Below, piece after piece: positions 6,406-6,756 of a stretch of DNA of 6,756 nt (position 1 is its first letter; each line of letters starts with the position of its first letter). The notes beneath the pieces were generated by a model, which ran no database searches, was not told the origin of the DNA, and saw only the letters and a list, made by a program, of their open reading frames with translations. The DNA comes from DAONLM01 sp035406685. Its GTDB lineage: Bacteria > Spirochaetota > GWE2-31-10 > MWDO01. A program made the translations under genes and the position numbers. The stretch spans positions 1 through 6,756 of the forward strand of contig DAONLM010000165.1 of assembly GCA_035406685.1 (NCBI GenBank), in the 5' to 3' direction.

Positions 6406-6756
6406 ATGAAAGAATTCGATTTCGTCTTAAATCAAGATCTGTTTGAAAAAATTAATAATTTAAAAAATAAGAAAGATAAAGATCTTTCTACTTTAATAAG
6501 GGAAATTATAATCTTTATGCTTCCAGTATTAAAAAGAAAGCATCTTTTTGAAAAAAGGAGGGATAAAGATTATAGATTTATAAATGCCACCCACAGGATT
6601 AGAATCTATATTCCAGAAGAGGTGTATAATGAGTTAAAATTGGTTCATGACCATATTAATTCATTCAGTATTGCCATTCTTATACGGGAACTTTTGGAAT
6701 TATATTTTGCTGGGATTGAAGTAGAGGGGGAAGAAGCGTTTTCAAAAAGAATAGAA
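6406..6756 (+). CDS. Tandem ribbon-helix-helix-like DNA-binding protein (3' end outside window)
   Basis: The frame is open to the right edge: 117 codons from ATG 6406, preceded by a strong GAGGAGGT (6391-6398) at 7 nt spacing. I do not recognise a named family. Two segments each show a short strand with alternating hydrophobic residues followed by two helices, as in RHH (CopG/Arc/MetJ-type) proteins. The first is FDFVLNQDLFEKINNLK (4-20) followed by DLSTLIREIIIFML (26-39). The second is HRIRIYIPEEVYNELKLV (63-80) followed by SFSIAILIRELLELYF (86-101). The parallel S-x-x-x-LIRE elements suggest an internal duplication. RHH proteins normally dimerise to form the strand pair that enters the DNA groove; two units in one chain could form it alone. 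A basic linker (43-58, rich in Lys and Arg) joins them. With the inverted repeat directly upstream, an autoregulating repressor or the DNA-binding part of a mobile cassette is plausible. The missing C-terminus could carry another domain. Confidence 0.8.
   Translation, partial: MKEFDFVLNQDLFEKINNLKNKKDKDLSTLIREIIIFMLPVLKRKHLFEKRRDKDYRFINATHRIRIYIPEEVYNELKLVHDHINSFSIAILIRELLELYFAGIEVEGEEAFSKRIE

Overview
The window is strongly A+T-rich (about 30% G+C by eye) and looks like the chromosome of an anaerobic bacterium with a Gram-negative type envelope. The anaerobe call rests on a full-length pyruvate:ferredoxin oxidoreductase. The envelope call rests on an RlpA-type peptidoglycan enzyme with a SPOR domain. 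I lean towards a low-G+C spirochaete, or possibly a deferribacter-like lineage, but no phylogenetic marker here settles this.

Layout. Bases 1-436 (minus) hold a broken IS5-family transposase that runs off the left edge. Its catalytic core is largely deleted and an in-frame TAA sits at the deletion joint. Bases 518-694 are A+T-rich spacer. A good sigma-70 type promoter (695-723) is followed by a structured leader of about 180 nt. This leader has an 18-nt-arm hairpin and a possible pseudoknot ending about 30 nt before the ribosome binding site. It precedes the 1187-residue pyruvate:ferredoxin oxidoreductase gene (914-4477), which ends at a 26-bp perfectly palindromic intrinsic terminator (4491-4522). 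Next is a divergent cysteine-cluster protein of the DUF3109/YkgJ type (4566-5171). It faces a convergent rlpA gene on the minus strand (5198-5800), with only 26 bp between the two stop codons.

Bases 5801-6214 contain no gene I can support. A nested inverted repeat at 6215-6360 (two 12-bp perfect arms separated by equal 9-nt gaps) lies just in front of a gene that is still open at the right edge (6406-6756). That gene encodes what looks like two ribbon-helix-helix units in one chain, which suggests a DNA-binding protein acting on the repeat beside it.

The genes do not form an obvious single operon. The oxidoreductase is a stand-alone, strongly expressed-looking transcription unit of central carbon metabolism. 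The DUF3109 and rlpA genes are housekeeping-type neighbours. The two ends carry accessory DNA: a decayed insertion sequence on the left and the inverted-repeat/RHH cassette on the right. The features most worth following are the oxidoreductase leader RNA and the inverted repeat with its tandem-RHH gene.
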